Shown: piece by piece, positions 1 to 9,620 of the stretch
Numbering within the stretch: position 1 is the first letter of the stretch
Layout of the letters: every line of letters starts with the position of its first letter
Source of the DNA: CAIWHR01 sp963823215
GTDB taxonomy: Bacteria; Pseudomonadota; Gammaproteobacteria; Burkholderiales; Casimicrobiaceae
Direction of reading: 5' to 3'
Assembly (NCBI GenBank): GCA_963823215.1
Contig: CAWGKT010000006.1
Span: forward strand, 248,001 to 312,000
Length of the DNA stretch: 64,000 nucleotides
Position numbers and translations under genes: made by a program
Notes under the pieces: generated by a model
Database searches by the model: none
Seen by the model: only the letters and a program-made list of their open reading frames with translations
Told to the model about the DNA's origin: nothing

Positions 1-1
1 C

Positions 2-925
2 CGCGTTGTGATCATCGTCACCTTCCATGGCATCCCGCGGGTGCTGATGGACGGTGTCATTACCCACCTGCAAATGTCCCCGAGCGACAAGCCGGGTGGC
101 TCGACCTTCACCATCACGGGCGAAGACGTGAGCGTCATGATGGATCGAGAAGAAAAGTCGATGCAGCATCCGGCTCAGGACGAGACTTTGATCGCGCTGA
201 AACTCATCACGAGCTACGCGCAGTACGGTTTGATCCCGATCGTCGTTCCCCCGCTCGTGATCGATCCACCGATCCCGATCGAGCGCGTCCCGGTGCAGCA
301 GGCGACCGACCTCCAATACCTGAAGCAGATGGCGGCACGCTATGCCTACGTCTTCTACGTCAAGCCCGGCCCTGCGCCGATGACGAATATCGGCTATTGG
401 GGGCCGCCCGAGCGTCTTGGCCTGCCCCAGCCAGCGCTCACGGTCAATATGGGGCAGGCGACCAATGTCGAGTCGTTCAGTGTAAACAACAACGCGCTCG
501 AGCCGACGCTGGTGACGGGTCAGATTCAGGACCGGACCACGAATCGATCGGTGCCCGTGCAAACGTTCGCCAGCCTTCGTCCCCCGCTGTCGGCAATGCC
601 GGCGTGGCTCGTCAATCAAACCAATTTGCGCCGTCGCCAATATCGTGAGAGCGGCCTCAACGCCATGCAGGCTCTCGCGCGCGCTCAAGGTATTACCGAC
701 GCCTCGGCCGACTCGGTGGTCGCCGAAGGCGAGCTGGATGCGGTTCGCTACGGCACGCCGCTGCAGGCACGGGGGCTGGTAGGCGTACGCGGCGCCGGCT
801 ACTTGCACGACGGTATCTGGTACGTCAAGCGAGTGACACACACGATCAAGAAAGAATCCTACAGGCAGAAGTTCACCCTGGCCCGTGACGGTCTCGGGTC
901 GATCACCCCCGCGGTCATGCCATGA
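2..925 (+). CDS. gp27/late control D-like eCIS baseplate hub protein (5' end cut by window)
   Basis: The frame is open to the window edge, so the true start lies upstream; the GTG at 8 is probably an internal valine. The visible N-terminal part reads FHGIPRVLMDGVITHLQMSP followed by STFTITGEDVSVMMDREEK, a pattern of phage late-control-D / gp27-like hub proteins from contractile injection systems. The hub would sit under the spike and connect tube to baseplate. The stop overlaps the next start (ATGA at 922-925), so it is translationally coupled to the gpV-like gene. In PVC-type systems the hub and spike-base domains are fused in one VgrG-like protein; here they are separate genes. Family assignment is by motif resemblance only. 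Confidence 0.75.
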   Translation, partial: RVVIIVTFHGIPRVLMDGVITHLQMSPSDKPGGSTFTITGEDVSVMMDREEKSMQHPAQDETLIALKLITSYAQYGLIPIVVPPLVIDPPIPIERVPVQQATDLQYLKQMAARYAYVFYVKPGPAPMTNIGYWGPPERLGLPQPALTVNMGQATNVESFSVNNNALEPTLVTGQIQDRTTNRSVPVQTFASLRPPLSAMPAWLVNQTNLRRRQYRESGLNAMQALARAQGITDASADSVVAEGELDAVRYGTPLQARGLVGVRGAGYLHDGIWYVKRVTHTIKKESYRQKFTLARDGLGSITPAVMP

Positions 926-1419
926 CCCAGTTTTTCGGCAAGTATCGAGGCCAGGTGGCCAACAACATCGATCCCTTGATGCTGGGGCGCATTCAAGTTA
1001 AGGTGCCCGCGGTGCTGGGCGACGGCAATTTGAGCTGGGCCATGCCGTGCTTGCCGTATGCGGGATCCGGTGTGGGCCTATTCGTGGTACCGCCGGTAGG
1101 CGCCAACGTGTGGGTCGAGTTCGAAGCCGGCGAGCCGGACTACCCGATCTGGGCAGGTTGCTTCTGGGGCGTCGGCGAAGTGCCCGCGCAACCCGCGATC
1201 CCGCAGATGAAGGTATTGAAGACGGACGGCATCAAACTCGAGATCAGCGATCTTCCTGGCGTCGGCGGCTTCACGCTCGAAGTCGGGCCGCCAGCCGTGG
1301 TGGTACCGCTGAAGATCGTGCTCGATGCCAGCGGTATCGAGCTGTCGCATGGCGCGGCCAGCGTCAAGCTCACCCCGGCGAGCGTTTCGGTCAACAACGG
1401 CGCTTTGGAGGTGATCTGA
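922..1419 (+). CDS. Baseplate assembly protein V-like (gp5 OB-fold) spike base
   Basis: This 165-residue protein begins MTQFFGKYRGQVANNIDP and contains LFVVPPVGANVWVEFEAGEP at about residues 53-72, the hallmark of the gp5/VgrG OB-fold (phage_base_V). The segment after residue 95 (MKVLKTDGIKLEISDLPG onward) resembles the start of the beta-structured spike stem. It would form the base of the central spike on the hub encoded just upstream. It overlaps the upstream stop and its own TGA (1417-1419) overlaps the ATG of the PAAR-like gene, so the four neighbours form a tight operon. It is much shorter than a full VgrG, which fits a split hub/spike arrangement. Confidence 0.85.
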   Translation: MTQFFGKYRGQVANNIDPLMLGRIQVKVPAVLGDGNLSWAMPCLPYAGSGVGLFVVPPVGANVWVEFEAGEPDYPIWAGCFWGVGEVPAQPAIPQMKVLKTDGIKLEISDLPGVGGFTLEVGPPAVVVPLKIVLDASGIELSHGAASVKLTPASVSVNNGALEVI

Positions 1420-1739
1420 TGCCGGGTTTTCTGTTGCACGCAGGCGCGACGGTGATGTGCATGCATGCCGGGCAGGCCCAGCCCACATCGCCGAATCCGC
1501 GCGTAACCGTGGGAGGCCAGCCGGTGGTGACGCAGCCAGCCCCCTACACGGTGGCCGCCTGTCCGTTCTTCGCCGGACCTTCACCGAGCCCATGCGTCAC
1601 CGCTCAGTGGGTCACGGCATCTACGCGCGTTCTCGCCGGTGGAGCGCCGATTCTGTTGCAGGACAGCCAGGCAGTCTGCGTACCGAACGGCACCGGCTTG
1701 AAGATTGCCGTCACGCAAGTGCGCGTCAAAGGCATGTGA
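1419..1739 (+). CDS. PAAR-like spike tip protein
   Basis: A 106-residue protein beginning MPGFLLHAGATVMCMHAGQA, with further cysteines in the contexts AACPF, SPCVT and AVCVP. The Cys/His pattern, small size and position right after the spike-base gene fit the PAAR-like (DUF4280-type) metal-binding tip that sharpens contractile injection spikes. Start and stop both overlap the neighbouring genes by a few bases. A longer reading in the same frame begins inside the gpV-like gene and is less plausible. The metal-ligand assignment is inference. Confidence 0.75.
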   Translation: MPGFLLHAGATVMCMHAGQAQPTSPNPRVTVGGQPVVTQPAPYTVAACPFFAGPSPSPCVTAQWVTASTRVLAGGAPILLQDSQAVCVPNGTGLKIAVTQVRVKGM

Positions 1740-2104
1740 TGGACATCGACTACCCGTTTCACCTGGACGGCCGCGGGCGGACGGCCCGGACGGATGCCGA
1801 TGACCACATCCGCGACATGATCGAGCAGGTGCTGTTCACCGCGCCCGGAGAGCGAGTCAATAGACCGAGCTTTGGCACCGGCCTGCAGCAACTGCTATTC
1901 GCACCCAACGGTGACGAGGTGGCGACTGCCACACAGTTTCTGGTGCAAGGAGCACTGCAGCAGTGGCTGGGCGACCTCATTCTGGTCGAGGCGGTGGAGG
2001 TCGAAAGTCGCAACGAGGTCCTCACTGTCACTGTCCGGTATGTCGTTCGCCGCAATCTCCGTAAGCAGGTGGCGCAATTCACGCAGCCGGGAGGGCAGGC
2101 GTGA
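1739..2104 (+). CDS. gp25-like baseplate wedge protein
   Basis: The 121-residue product starts MDIDYPFHLDGRGRTARTDA and carries IEQVLFTAPGERVNRPSFG, the conserved core of the GPW/gp25 family (arginines plus the PGERV.RP.FG motif). These proteins build the inner baseplate wedge of contractile tails. The chosen ATG at 1739 overlaps the upstream stop. An in-frame upstream start at 1457 would add 94 residues that overlap the PAAR-like gene and show no family resemblance. The gene ends with a GTGA overlap with the next gene. Confidence 0.88.
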   Translation: MDIDYPFHLDGRGRTARTDADDHIRDMIEQVLFTAPGERVNRPSFGTGLQQLLFAPNGDEVATATQFLVQGALQQWLGDLILVEAVEVESRNEVLTVTVRYVVRRNLRKQVAQFTQPGGQA

Positions 2105-4596
2105 TCTACCTCTGCTGCGATGAGCGCCGGCGTAACGCCGTTCGGGGTTTCGCCGGACTCAACGGCATCGACTTCCTGGAGGTGGTCGATAGCGACGCCA
2201 GCTCGGCTGCCGACCGCCAGCGCAGTTTGCGCGTGCATTTTCTGAAGTCGCCCGCGCCGCCTGCCATTCGCCGCGCAAATGTTCAGATCAGCGGCGGCGA
2301 GCGCATTCGGAATATCGCTGCGGACACCGTGAGCTATGACGGGGACGTATTGGTCGTTCACCTCGATCGTATCGGAGACTTCTCTACCTACAGGTTGCGG
2401 CTGGTCGCCGTGGACACGCAGGAAAATCCCCTGGATAAGCCGCTTGCCGGACTCGATGTCCTGCTGGCGGCGGTCGACTTCTCGTTCAAAGTCGAATGCC
2501 CGGCGGATTTCGATTGCGAGGCGCTCCGAATATGTCGCGAGCCGGAGCCGGCGATTCCGGAGATCAACTACCTCGCCAAGGACTACGCGAGCTTCCGTCA
2601 GTTGATGCTCGATCGGGTGGCGGTGACGATGCCGCAATGGCAGGAGCGTCATACCGCCGATCTCGGTATCGCGCTGATCGAGACACTCGCGTATGTCGGG
2701 GACTATCTGAGCTATCGCCAGGACGCAGTCGCCACCGAAGCCTACCTCGGCACTGCACGCAGTCGCGTATCGGTACGCCGGCACGCGCGGCTGGTCGACT
2801 ACCCCATGCACGAAGGCGTCAGCGCACGGGTCTGGCTGCACGTTCCGGTTACGGCCGACACGGCTCTCCCCAAGGGAACGCAGGCGTTCACACGGATCGA
2901 TGGCCTGCCGAACCGGTTCACCCCCGGTTCTTCGACCCACAACAGCGGGCTCGCTGCGTCGACGGAGGTGTTCGAGACGTTGCACGACGCGACCCTGTTC
3001 GCCACCCACAACGAGATTCGTTTCTACACATGGGGCAGCGCACGCTGCTGTCTCCCGGCCGGGGCGACGAGCGCCACGCTGCTGGGAGCCTTCCCGAACC
3101 TGAAGATCGACGACGTCGTCGTGTTCGAGGAGAAGCTCGGTCCCACAACCGGCCTCCCCGCCGATGCAGACCCAACTCATCGTCATGCCGTGCGCCTCAG
3201 CGCGGTACAGACAGGCTCCGATGCGCTGGGTGGCCAGTTCGCGACGCCGCCGAACACAGGCCCCGTCGCGGTCACCGAGATCCAATGGCTTGCCGAGGAC
3301 GCGCTGCCGTTTCCGCTGTGCATTTCTGCCGAAGTGAGGTCGGGCAACCTGGAAACACCGATGGATGGCATCAGCATCGCGCGCGGCAATGTCGTGCTGG
3401 CCGATAACGGCAGAACGATTGCGGCAGAGCCGCTCAACCCGGTACCGCGGCCCACGCTGCTGCGCATACCTCCGCCTCGCCGCGACCGCTGCACGCCGGG
3501 GGAGCCCGAGCCTGTGCCACCGCGTTACCGGCCGCGATTGAAAAATGCCTCGCTCACGCGCACGCTCCCGTACGACCCGCTCGGCAAGTTGCCGGCGGCC
3601 ACTGCGATCTATCCGTTCTCGCCGCAGGAAGCCGTCGCCGCGATCACCCTCAGAATCCAGGGCCAGGCCAACGGCGGGGTCTGGACGGCGACGGGCGACT
3701 TGCTCGACAGCACGGAGGACGATCCGCATTTCGTCGTCGAAACCGAGTCCGACGGCACGTGCTTCCTGCGCTTTGGCGATGACCGGCACGGATTGCGCCC
3801 CGCGCCCGACACCGTGTTCCTGGCCACGTACCGCATCGGCAACGGCACGCAAGGCAACGTCGCGTCCGACGCCATCGCTCATATCGCAACCGATCAGTCG
3901 GGCATAGAGGGCGTGCGCAATCCCCTCCCGGCGAGGGGCGGAGCGGATGCCGAAAGCATCGAGCACGTGCGCCAGAACGCGCCGTTTGCGTTCCGCTCTC
4001 AGGCGCGCGCGGTCACCGCCGATGACTATGTTGCGGTGGCCGAGCGGTATCCGGGCGTCCAGAAAGCGGCGGCGACGCTGCGCTGGACGGGCAGCTGGCG
4101 CACCGCGTTCCTGACGATCGATCGGCTGGGAGGGCTCCAGGTGGATGCCGATTTCGAAGAGGCCATGCGCGGCCACGTCGAGCAGTTCAGATTGTCCGGC
4201 CACGACATCGAAATCGACGGTCCGCGCTTTGTGCCGCTCGAAGTGGAGATGCAGGTTTGCGTGAAACCCGGCTATTTCCGCGCTGACGTCAAGGGGGCAT
4301 TGCTCGACGTGTTCAGCAACCGAATCCTGGCGGATGGTCGGCAAGGCCTGTTTCACCCGGACAACCTCACCTTTGCGCAGCCGGTGTACTTGAGCACTCT
4401 GTATGCGGCGGCACAAGGAGTGGAAGGCGTGGCGTCGGTCGAGGTGACCACTTTTCAACGCCATGATCGACCGAACCGCGACGCGTTCGACAAGGGTCGA
4501 TTGGAGCTCGGCCGGCTGGAGATCGCGCGGCTCGACAACGATCCGACCTTCCCCGACCGCGGCGTGCTCCGCCTCATCCTGCAGGGTGGCAAATGA
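2101..4596 (+). CDS. gpJ-like putative baseplate assembly protein 1 (TIGR02243-like)
   Basis: 831 residues from a GTG start that overlaps the gp25-like stop. Residues 160-240 hold the conserved NYLAKDYASFRQLMLDRV and IALIETLAYVGDYLSYRQDA segments of phage-tail-like baseplate proteins. The C-terminal part has GGADAESIEHVRQNAPFAFR, typical of the baseplate J domain. The predicted role is a wedge component linking baseplate to tail fibres. The protein is followed by a second, larger member of the same family through an ATGA overlap. Tandem genes of this type occur in environmental and actinobacterial eCIS loci rather than in the classical PVC cluster. Confidence 0.85.
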   Translation: MIYLCCDERRRNAVRGFAGLNGIDFLEVVDSDASSAADRQRSLRVHFLKSPAPPAIRRANVQISGGERIRNIAADTVSYDGDVLVVHLDRIGDFSTYRLRLVAVDTQENPLDKPLAGLDVLLAAVDFSFKVECPADFDCEALRICREPEPAIPEINYLAKDYASFRQLMLDRVAVTMPQWQERHTADLGIALIETLAYVGDYLSYRQDAVATEAYLGTARSRVSVRRHARLVDYPMHEGVSARVWLHVPVTADTALPKGTQAFTRIDGLPNRFTPGSSTHNSGLAASTEVFETLHDATLFATHNEIRFYTWGSARCCLPAGATSATLLGAFPNLKIDDVVVFEEKLGPTTGLPADADPTHRHAVRLSAVQTGSDALGGQFATPPNTGPVAVTEIQWLAEDALPFPLCISAEVRSGNLETPMDGISIARGNVVLADNGRTIAAEPLNPVPRPTLLRIPPPRRDRCTPGEPEPVPPRYRPRLKNASLTRTLPYDPLGKLPAATAIYPFSPQEAVAAITLRIQGQANGGVWTATGDLLDSTEDDPHFVVETESDGTCFLRFGDDRHGLRPAPDTVFLATYRIGNGTQGNVASDAIAHIATDQSGIEGVRNPLPARGGADAESIEHVRQNAPFAFRSQARAVTADDYVAVAERYPGVQKAAATLRWTGSWRTAFLTIDRLGGLQVDADFEEAMRGHVEQFRLSGHDIEIDGPRFVPLEVEMQVCVKPGYFRADVKGALLDVFSNRILADGRQGLFHPDNLTFAQPVYLSTLYAAAQGVEGVASVEVTTFQRHDRPNRDAFDKGRLELGRLEIARLDNDPTFPDRGVLRLILQGGK

Positions 4597-7589
4597 GCGC
4601 CGCCGGGCCGCCCCAAGGCGCTCGCCCCCTGGGGGGAGCGGCGCGCAGCGCCGTTCGGGGGGAACATTCGAGCGCCGCCGGGCCGCCCCAAGGCGCTCGC
4701 CCCCTGGGGGGAGCGGCGCGCAGCGCCATTCGGAGGGAACATTCGAGCGCCGACAACACCGCCCCGCTCGGAAATGCCGGCGATTGTGGCTGCTGCGCGG
4801 GTAACGCACCGCAGACGCCGGCCAATGTGTGGAATCGCCCCGGGCTGAGTGTCGTCGCGTACCGCGTCGGTACGCAACCGCGGTTCAAGCAGAGCCTGTT
4901 GACGAGGCTCTCCGCCAGCGCCGGGCTAAGGACGCGTCAGGACGATGATTTCAGTATCGCGTTGGTGGACGCATGGGCCACGGTCGCCGACGTGCTCACT
5001 TTCTATCAGGAGCGCATTGCTAACGAGTCGTACGTGCGCACGGCGACGGAGCGATGCTCCCTGCTCGAGCTCTCGCGTCTCATCGGATACGAGCCTGGGC
5101 CCGGAGTGGCCGCGACCGTCTATCTCGCGTTCACTCTGGAAAGCGCGCCCGGGGCACCGGCCCAGGCTGCAACGCCCGTCACCATCGACGTGGGTACCAG
5201 GGTGCAGAGCATTCCAGGACCCGGTGAAAAGCCGCAGACGTTCGAGACGGTCGAGAAGATCACGGCACGTGTCGAGTGGAATGCCATCCGGCCACGCATG
5301 CACGTGCGACATCCGATTCCGCTTCCCGGCGATCCCGATCGGCTGTATCTCCAGGGTACCGCTACCAACCTGCAGCCCGGCGATACGCTTCTGATCACAC
5401 CCGACGACAGCAGCAAGCCCGTTCAGTTTCAACGTATCGTCGAAGTCGTGCCGGACGCGAGCCGCCAGCGCACCAGCGTGCGCGTGAGCTCGATTCAGGC
5501 TGTCCCTCCGGGACCTCCGCCGTTCACTCTCTGGGGCCGCATTATCCGCCTGGCGCCACGGGCGCGGCAATTTACGCTGGGCGCACGCCTGATGAGCCAG
5601 TTGACCGCAACGGTAGCCGACGACGCGCCGGCGGATGCGGCACAACGCCTGGAGCGCCTGCGCCCGTTCAGCATCGCGAACACTCGTGGCGCCGGCGTCA
5701 GCACCGCGCTCACGCCACTCAGCACTTCGATGTCGGAGTCGATCAGCAGTATCGCCCGCGCTCCGGCCCCGGTGATTCTGCGCGCGGCGCAGTTCACAGG
5801 CGTGGGCCGCATCGTCGGCTTTCAGCCGAAGGCGATCTTCAAGAATCTCGTCACCACGCGTCCGCCGCCTCCCGGCGTCCTGGCGATGCGTCAGCGCGCC
5901 TCGCTGTTCGGGCACAACGCCCCGGACTTCCGCAGCATGCCGGACAACGTGAGGGCAAACAACGGCGGCGCATTGAACGCGGACTGGCCGGCGCCAACGG
6001 ACGACTCGATCAACCTCGACACGGTGCACAAGCAGATCGTCGCTGGCAGCTGGGTGGTGGTGCAATGGCCGGGCGCGTTGCCCGACGCCCTGACAGTCGC
6101 GAAGGTCGCTTCCGTGGTCGAGACCGGTGCGGTCGGTTACACCCTGAGCGCCAAGGTCACGCGCATCGGCGTCCAAGCGGTGACGGGGCAGGAAAAGACG
6201 GCTCCGTCCAGCATGGATGACGTGCGCAAGGTCACCGTCTTTGCGCAGAGCGAAACGATTCCATTGGCGCCGTTGCCGATCGAGGACCCAGTCGCTGGCA
6301 CGCAGATCGACCTGGAGACCTGGGTCGACGGCCTGACCGAAGGCCAGACTATCATCGTTTGCGGCGAGCTCGCGCTTTCGGCTGGTAACGAAGCGTGCGA
6401 ATACGCGACCATCGCGGCGGTCGAACACGTGATGGACGCTGACGGTTACAGCAGGATCACTCTTGCCACCGCCCTCAGGCAAGCGTACGTGAGAGCGGGC
6501 GTGACGATCTACGCGAACGTGGCGCGCGCCACGCATGGGGAAACCGTAAACGAGGCAATCGGGAGCGGCGATCCCAGCCGCCCGTACCAGCGCTTCGTTC
6601 TCCGTCACTCGCCATTGACGCATGTCAGTTCACCGTCCCCAAGCGGAGCCGAGTCTACGCTCGAAGTGCGGGTCGACGACCTCGAATGGCACGAGGTCCG
6701 GTCATTCGTGGGCAGCGGGCCAACCGATCGCATCTACACGACCCGGCGCGGCGACGACGGTCTGACCGCAGTCCAATTCGGTGACGGGAGGACCGGCGCT
6801 CGCCCGCCGACCGGTGTGGAAAACGTGCGAGTGACCTATCGCAAGGGCATTGGGTCGGACGGCAATGTCGACGCGGGCAAGCTCACGCTTCTGCTCACAC
6901 GCCCGCTGGGCGTGCGCGGCGTGACCAACGCGGTCCCGGCGAGCGGGGGTGCCGAAGCAGACACCGCCGACGACATTCGCCGCAACGCCACCCTTGCGAT
7001 CATGACCTTGGACCGCGTGGTCTCGCTCCAGGATTACGAGGACTTTGCGCGCGCCTTTGCCGGAATTGCCAAAGCGCGGGCCGATTGGGCCTGGAGCGGC
7101 CAGACACGCGGCGTGCTGATCACCGTGGCCGGACCCCACGGTGCGGACATCGACGACGACAGTGCCATTCACAGCAACCTGGTGACGGCGATTCAGCAGT
7201 CAGGCGACTCGCTCGTACCCGTGCGGCTCCTGTCCTATCGGCTCGCGCTGTTCCAACTGAGTGCCACCATCACTGTTCACCCGGATTACGCAATCGACGC
7301 GGTACTCGGTGCCGTGGAACAGGCCTTGCGTATCCAGTTCGGCTTTGATGCCCGGGAGTTCGCGCAAGCGACCGCCTTGAGTGAAGTCACCGCAGCGGCA
7401 CAAGCCGTGGGTGGCGTCGTCGGGGTGAATATCACGGAGCTCGAGCGACTCGACGGCGTGGGCGGCGAGGGGTTGCTTGCACTGCTGCCGGCGGCGGCTT
7501 CCCGGATCAGCGCCGATGGCACGAGCCTCGCGGCCGAGTTGCTCACGCTGGATCCCGGTCCAATTCAACTGTCGGGGGTGCGACCGTGA
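4593..7589 (+). CDS. gpJ-like putative baseplate assembly protein 2, with repeat-derived N-terminus
   Basis: 998 residues. The C-terminal third carries the J-domain signature PASGGAEADTADDIRRNATL followed by LQDYEDFARAFAGIAKARA. The family-like N-terminal region begins around residue 80 (RPGLSVVAYRVGTQPRFKQS), and VDAWATVADVLTFYQERIAN follows near residue 125. The first 50 codons are two in-frame copies of a 75-bp GC-rich repeat. Removing them would join the ATGAGCGCC start directly to codons for DNTAPLGNAGDCGCC. The repeat has therefore added about 50 Gly/Ala/Arg-rich residues without breaking the frame. The GTGA at the end overlaps the next gene. Confidence 0.85.
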   Translation: MSAAGPPQGARPLGGAARSAVRGEHSSAAGPPQGARPLGGAARSAIRREHSSADNTAPLGNAGDCGCCAGNAPQTPANVWNRPGLSVVAYRVGTQPRFKQSLLTRLSASAGLRTRQDDDFSIALVDAWATVADVLTFYQERIANESYVRTATERCSLLELSRLIGYEPGPGVAATVYLAFTLESAPGAPAQAATPVTIDVGTRVQSIPGPGEKPQTFETVEKITARVEWNAIRPRMHVRHPIPLPGDPDRLYLQGTATNLQPGDTLLITPDDSSKPVQFQRIVEVVPDASRQRTSVRVSSIQAVPPGPPPFTLWGRIIRLAPRARQFTLGARLMSQLTATVADDAPADAAQRLERLRPFSIANTRGAGVSTALTPLSTSMSESISSIARAPAPVILRAAQFTGVGRIVGFQPKAIFKNLVTTRPPPPGVLAMRQRASLFGHNAPDFRSMPDNVRANNGGALNADWPAPTDDSINLDTVHKQIVAGSWVVVQWPGALPDALTVAKVASVVETGAVGYTLSAKVTRIGVQAVTGQEKTAPSSMDDVRKVTVFAQSETIPLAPLPIEDPVAGTQIDLETWVDGLTEGQTIIVCGELALSAGNEACEYATIAAVEHVMDADGYSRITLATALRQAYVRAGVTIYANVARATHGETVNEAIGSGDPSRPYQRFVLRHSPLTHVSSPSPSGAESTLEVRVDDLEWHEVRSFVGSGPTDRIYTTRRGDDGLTAVQFGDGRTGARPPTGVENVRVTYRKGIGSDGNVDAGKLTLLLTRPLGVRGVTNAVPASGGAEADTADDIRRNATLAIMTLDRVVSLQDYEDFARAFAGIAKARADWAWSGQTRGVLITVAGPHGADIDDDSAIHSNLVTAIQQSGDSLVPVRLLSYRLALFQLSATITVHPDYAIDAVLGAVEQALRIQFGFDAREFAQATALSEVTAAAQAVGGVVGVNITELERLDGVGGEGLLALLPAAASRISADGTSLAAELLTLDPGPIQLSGVRP
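4595..4744 (+). repeat. Two tandem 75-bp GC-rich repeat units at a start codon
   Basis: Units at 4595-4669 and 4670-4744 are nearly identical; differences are confined to the last 20 bases of each. Each opens with GAGCGCC and a third GAGCGCC follows at 4745-4751. The unit contains an imperfect palindrome (CCCCAAGGCGCTCGCCCCCT then GGGGGG) and ends with a G-rich run that can act as a ribosome-binding site. Unit length is divisible by three, so the host frame is kept. A diverged relative lies at 63209-63305, also at an ATGAGCG start. Confidence 0.85.
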
Positions 7590-9607
7590 GTCTCGACGTC
7601 GAAAAACTGGCGGGCCTTCTGCCCGCGATCTATCGCACGCGTGATGCCGAACAAGGCGGCGCCTTGCGCGCACTGCTCTCGGCTATCGCCGGTGAGATAG
7701 CGGTTCTGGAAGAGGATCTCGCGCAGCTGTACGACGATCAGTTCATCGAGACCTGCGCCGAGTGGGTCGTGCCCTATATCGGCGATTTGATCGGCTACCG
7801 GGCGCTCCATGGACTGACCGCGAGCGTGAGCAGCCCTCGCGCCGAAGTCGCCAATACCATCCGATTCCGCCGGCGCAAGGGCGCGGCGGCAATGCTCGAA
7901 GATCTCGCGCGCGACGTGACGGGCTGGGATGCGGCGGTCGGAGAGATCTTCACGCAGCTCGCGACCACGCAATACCTGAATCACGTGCGCCCGGACAACC
8001 TGGCGATCGCCGACATCAGGGACGCCCGGTCGCTGGAACAGATCAACCGCCCTTTCGACAAAGTGACGCGGACGGTCGACGTGCGCAACATCGGCAGCGG
8101 CCGCGGGCGCCACAACATTTCGAATGTTGCCGTTTTCCTCTGGCGACTGCGAGCAGCGCCACTGACCGATTCTCCTGCCGTGCGTGTAGACGATCGGCGC
8201 TATCTGTTCAACCCGCTCGGCAGCAACACGCAACTCCATGCGCGCTCCGCGCACGACCAGGATTTCTCCACGCGGGTGGCGCCCGGCGAGGTCCCCGATC
8301 CCGTTACCCGGCGTGCCCTGGACGAGGATCTGCAGCATCCGCCCGACCGCCAGGTCTACTTCGGCGCCGGCAAGAGCCTCGATATCAGCGGGGTCACCGT
8401 CGACAAGCTGCACGTGTGCGACCTCTCCGATCTTGGTCAGGGCTGGGCACACAAGCCTGCCGCGGGCACCGTCGCCATCGATCCCGTGCTCGGACGGATC
8501 GCATTTGCCGAAGTGCCCGCCGCTCTCCCGCTGGTCTCGTACCACTACGCGACGAGCGCGAATCTCGGAGGCGGCGAATACGATCGCGAGGATTCGATCG
8601 ATCCGCTGCTCGCACCCGTCCAGAAGGTGCCCGCGCCCCACGCCACCATCCAGGCAGCCCTCAACGCCGTGACCAACGGCGGCGCGGTAGAGATCGGCAA
8701 CAGCGGTCGCTACGCCGAGAGACTCCGGATAAGCGTGCTCGCTGCAGCACGGGTGGAGCTGCGCGCCGCAGATCGCATGCGACCCGCCGTCACGCTCAGC
8801 GGCGAGCTGACAGTCACCGGCGAGAATGCAGCCGAAGTGACGCTGAGCGGGTTGGTCGTCAGCGGCGGCACGCTGCACGTGGTCGAGACCGCAGGCCATG
8901 GGCGGTTGCAGCGCCTGCGGCTTGTGCATTGCACGCTCGTCCCGGGCCTTGCGCTGGCGCCGGACGGTTCACCGCTGCAACCCACCGCCCCCAGCCTGGT
9001 CGTCGAGACCGCCGACACGGTCGTCGAGATCGACCATTGCATCGTAGGTGCCCTGCGTGTGACAGATGGAGCTCATGTCACGATCGCCGACTCCATTGTC
9101 GATGCCACCACGGATAGCGGCGTTGCGTATGCCGGGCTCGACGGAAAGGCGAGTGGGGCGACGCTCACCATCGAGAACAGCACCGTGATCGGGAAGGTGC
9201 ATGCGGCGGCGCTCCCGCATGTCTCCAACGTGCTCTTTTTTGCGCGCCAGGTTGCCGGTGACGGCTTCAGCGGGCCGGTCGTGTCCGACCGGCGGCAGGA
9301 AGGCTGCGTGCGCTTCAGCTATGTGCCGGTCGGCGCACGCGTGCCGCGCCGCTATCGATGCCAACCCGCGAGCGATGCCGATGCGCTGCTCGTGACGCCT
9401 GTCTTCACATCCACGCGTTACGGCGATCCAGGCTATTGCCAATTGAGCGCACGCTCCAGTCCCGCGATCACGCAAGGCGCGGACGATCAGGCGGAGATGG
9501 GCGCATTCCATCACCTGCTGCAGGCACAACGCGAAACCAACTTGCGCGTGCGGCTCGGCGAATACCTGCGCTTCGGGCTCGATGCCGGCATCGTTTACGC
9601 GAGCTGA
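7586..9607 (+). CDS. gpI-like phage tail protein with C-terminal beta-helix region
   Basis: 673 residues from a GTG overlapping the upstream stop. Residues 1-180 (LPAIYRTRDAEQGGALRAL, then AEWVVPYIGDLIGYRAL) match phage tail protein I / TIGR02242-type eCIS proteins, which attach fibres to the baseplate. After residue 350 the chain changes to short repeating hydrophobic strands rich in Thr/Val/Gly (ATIQAALNAVTNGGAVEIGN and later turns), the look of a right-handed parallel beta-helix used for binding or enzymatic recognition. The fusion suggests a baseplate-anchored fibre or decoration. The helix assignment is inference from composition. Confidence 0.8.
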   Translation: MSLDVEKLAGLLPAIYRTRDAEQGGALRALLSAIAGEIAVLEEDLAQLYDDQFIETCAEWVVPYIGDLIGYRALHGLTASVSSPRAEVANTIRFRRRKGAAAMLEDLARDVTGWDAAVGEIFTQLATTQYLNHVRPDNLAIADIRDARSLEQINRPFDKVTRTVDVRNIGSGRGRHNISNVAVFLWRLRAAPLTDSPAVRVDDRRYLFNPLGSNTQLHARSAHDQDFSTRVAPGEVPDPVTRRALDEDLQHPPDRQVYFGAGKSLDISGVTVDKLHVCDLSDLGQGWAHKPAAGTVAIDPVLGRIAFAEVPAALPLVSYHYATSANLGGGEYDREDSIDPLLAPVQKVPAPHATIQAALNAVTNGGAVEIGNSGRYAERLRISVLAAARVELRAADRMRPAVTLSGELTVTGENAAEVTLSGLVVSGGTLHVVETAGHGRLQRLRLVHCTLVPGLALAPDGSPLQPTAPSLVVETADTVVEIDHCIVGALRVTDGAHVTIADSIVDATTDSGVAYAGLDGKASGATLTIENSTVIGKVHAAALPHVSNVLFFARQVAGDGFSGPVVSDRRQEGCVRFSYVPVGARVPRRYRCQPASDADALLVTPVFTSTRYGDPGYCQLSARSSPAITQGADDQAEMGAFHHLLQAQRETNLRVRLGEYLRFGLDAGIVYAS

Positions 9608-9620
9608 GAGGAGAACCGCG

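Noticed and set aside
1759..4809. 1016-residue open frame on the minus strand
   Set aside because: Lies antisense to the gp25- and J-like genes, is rich in Arg/Ala/Gly, has no motif and no start site; it is a GC-driven shadow.
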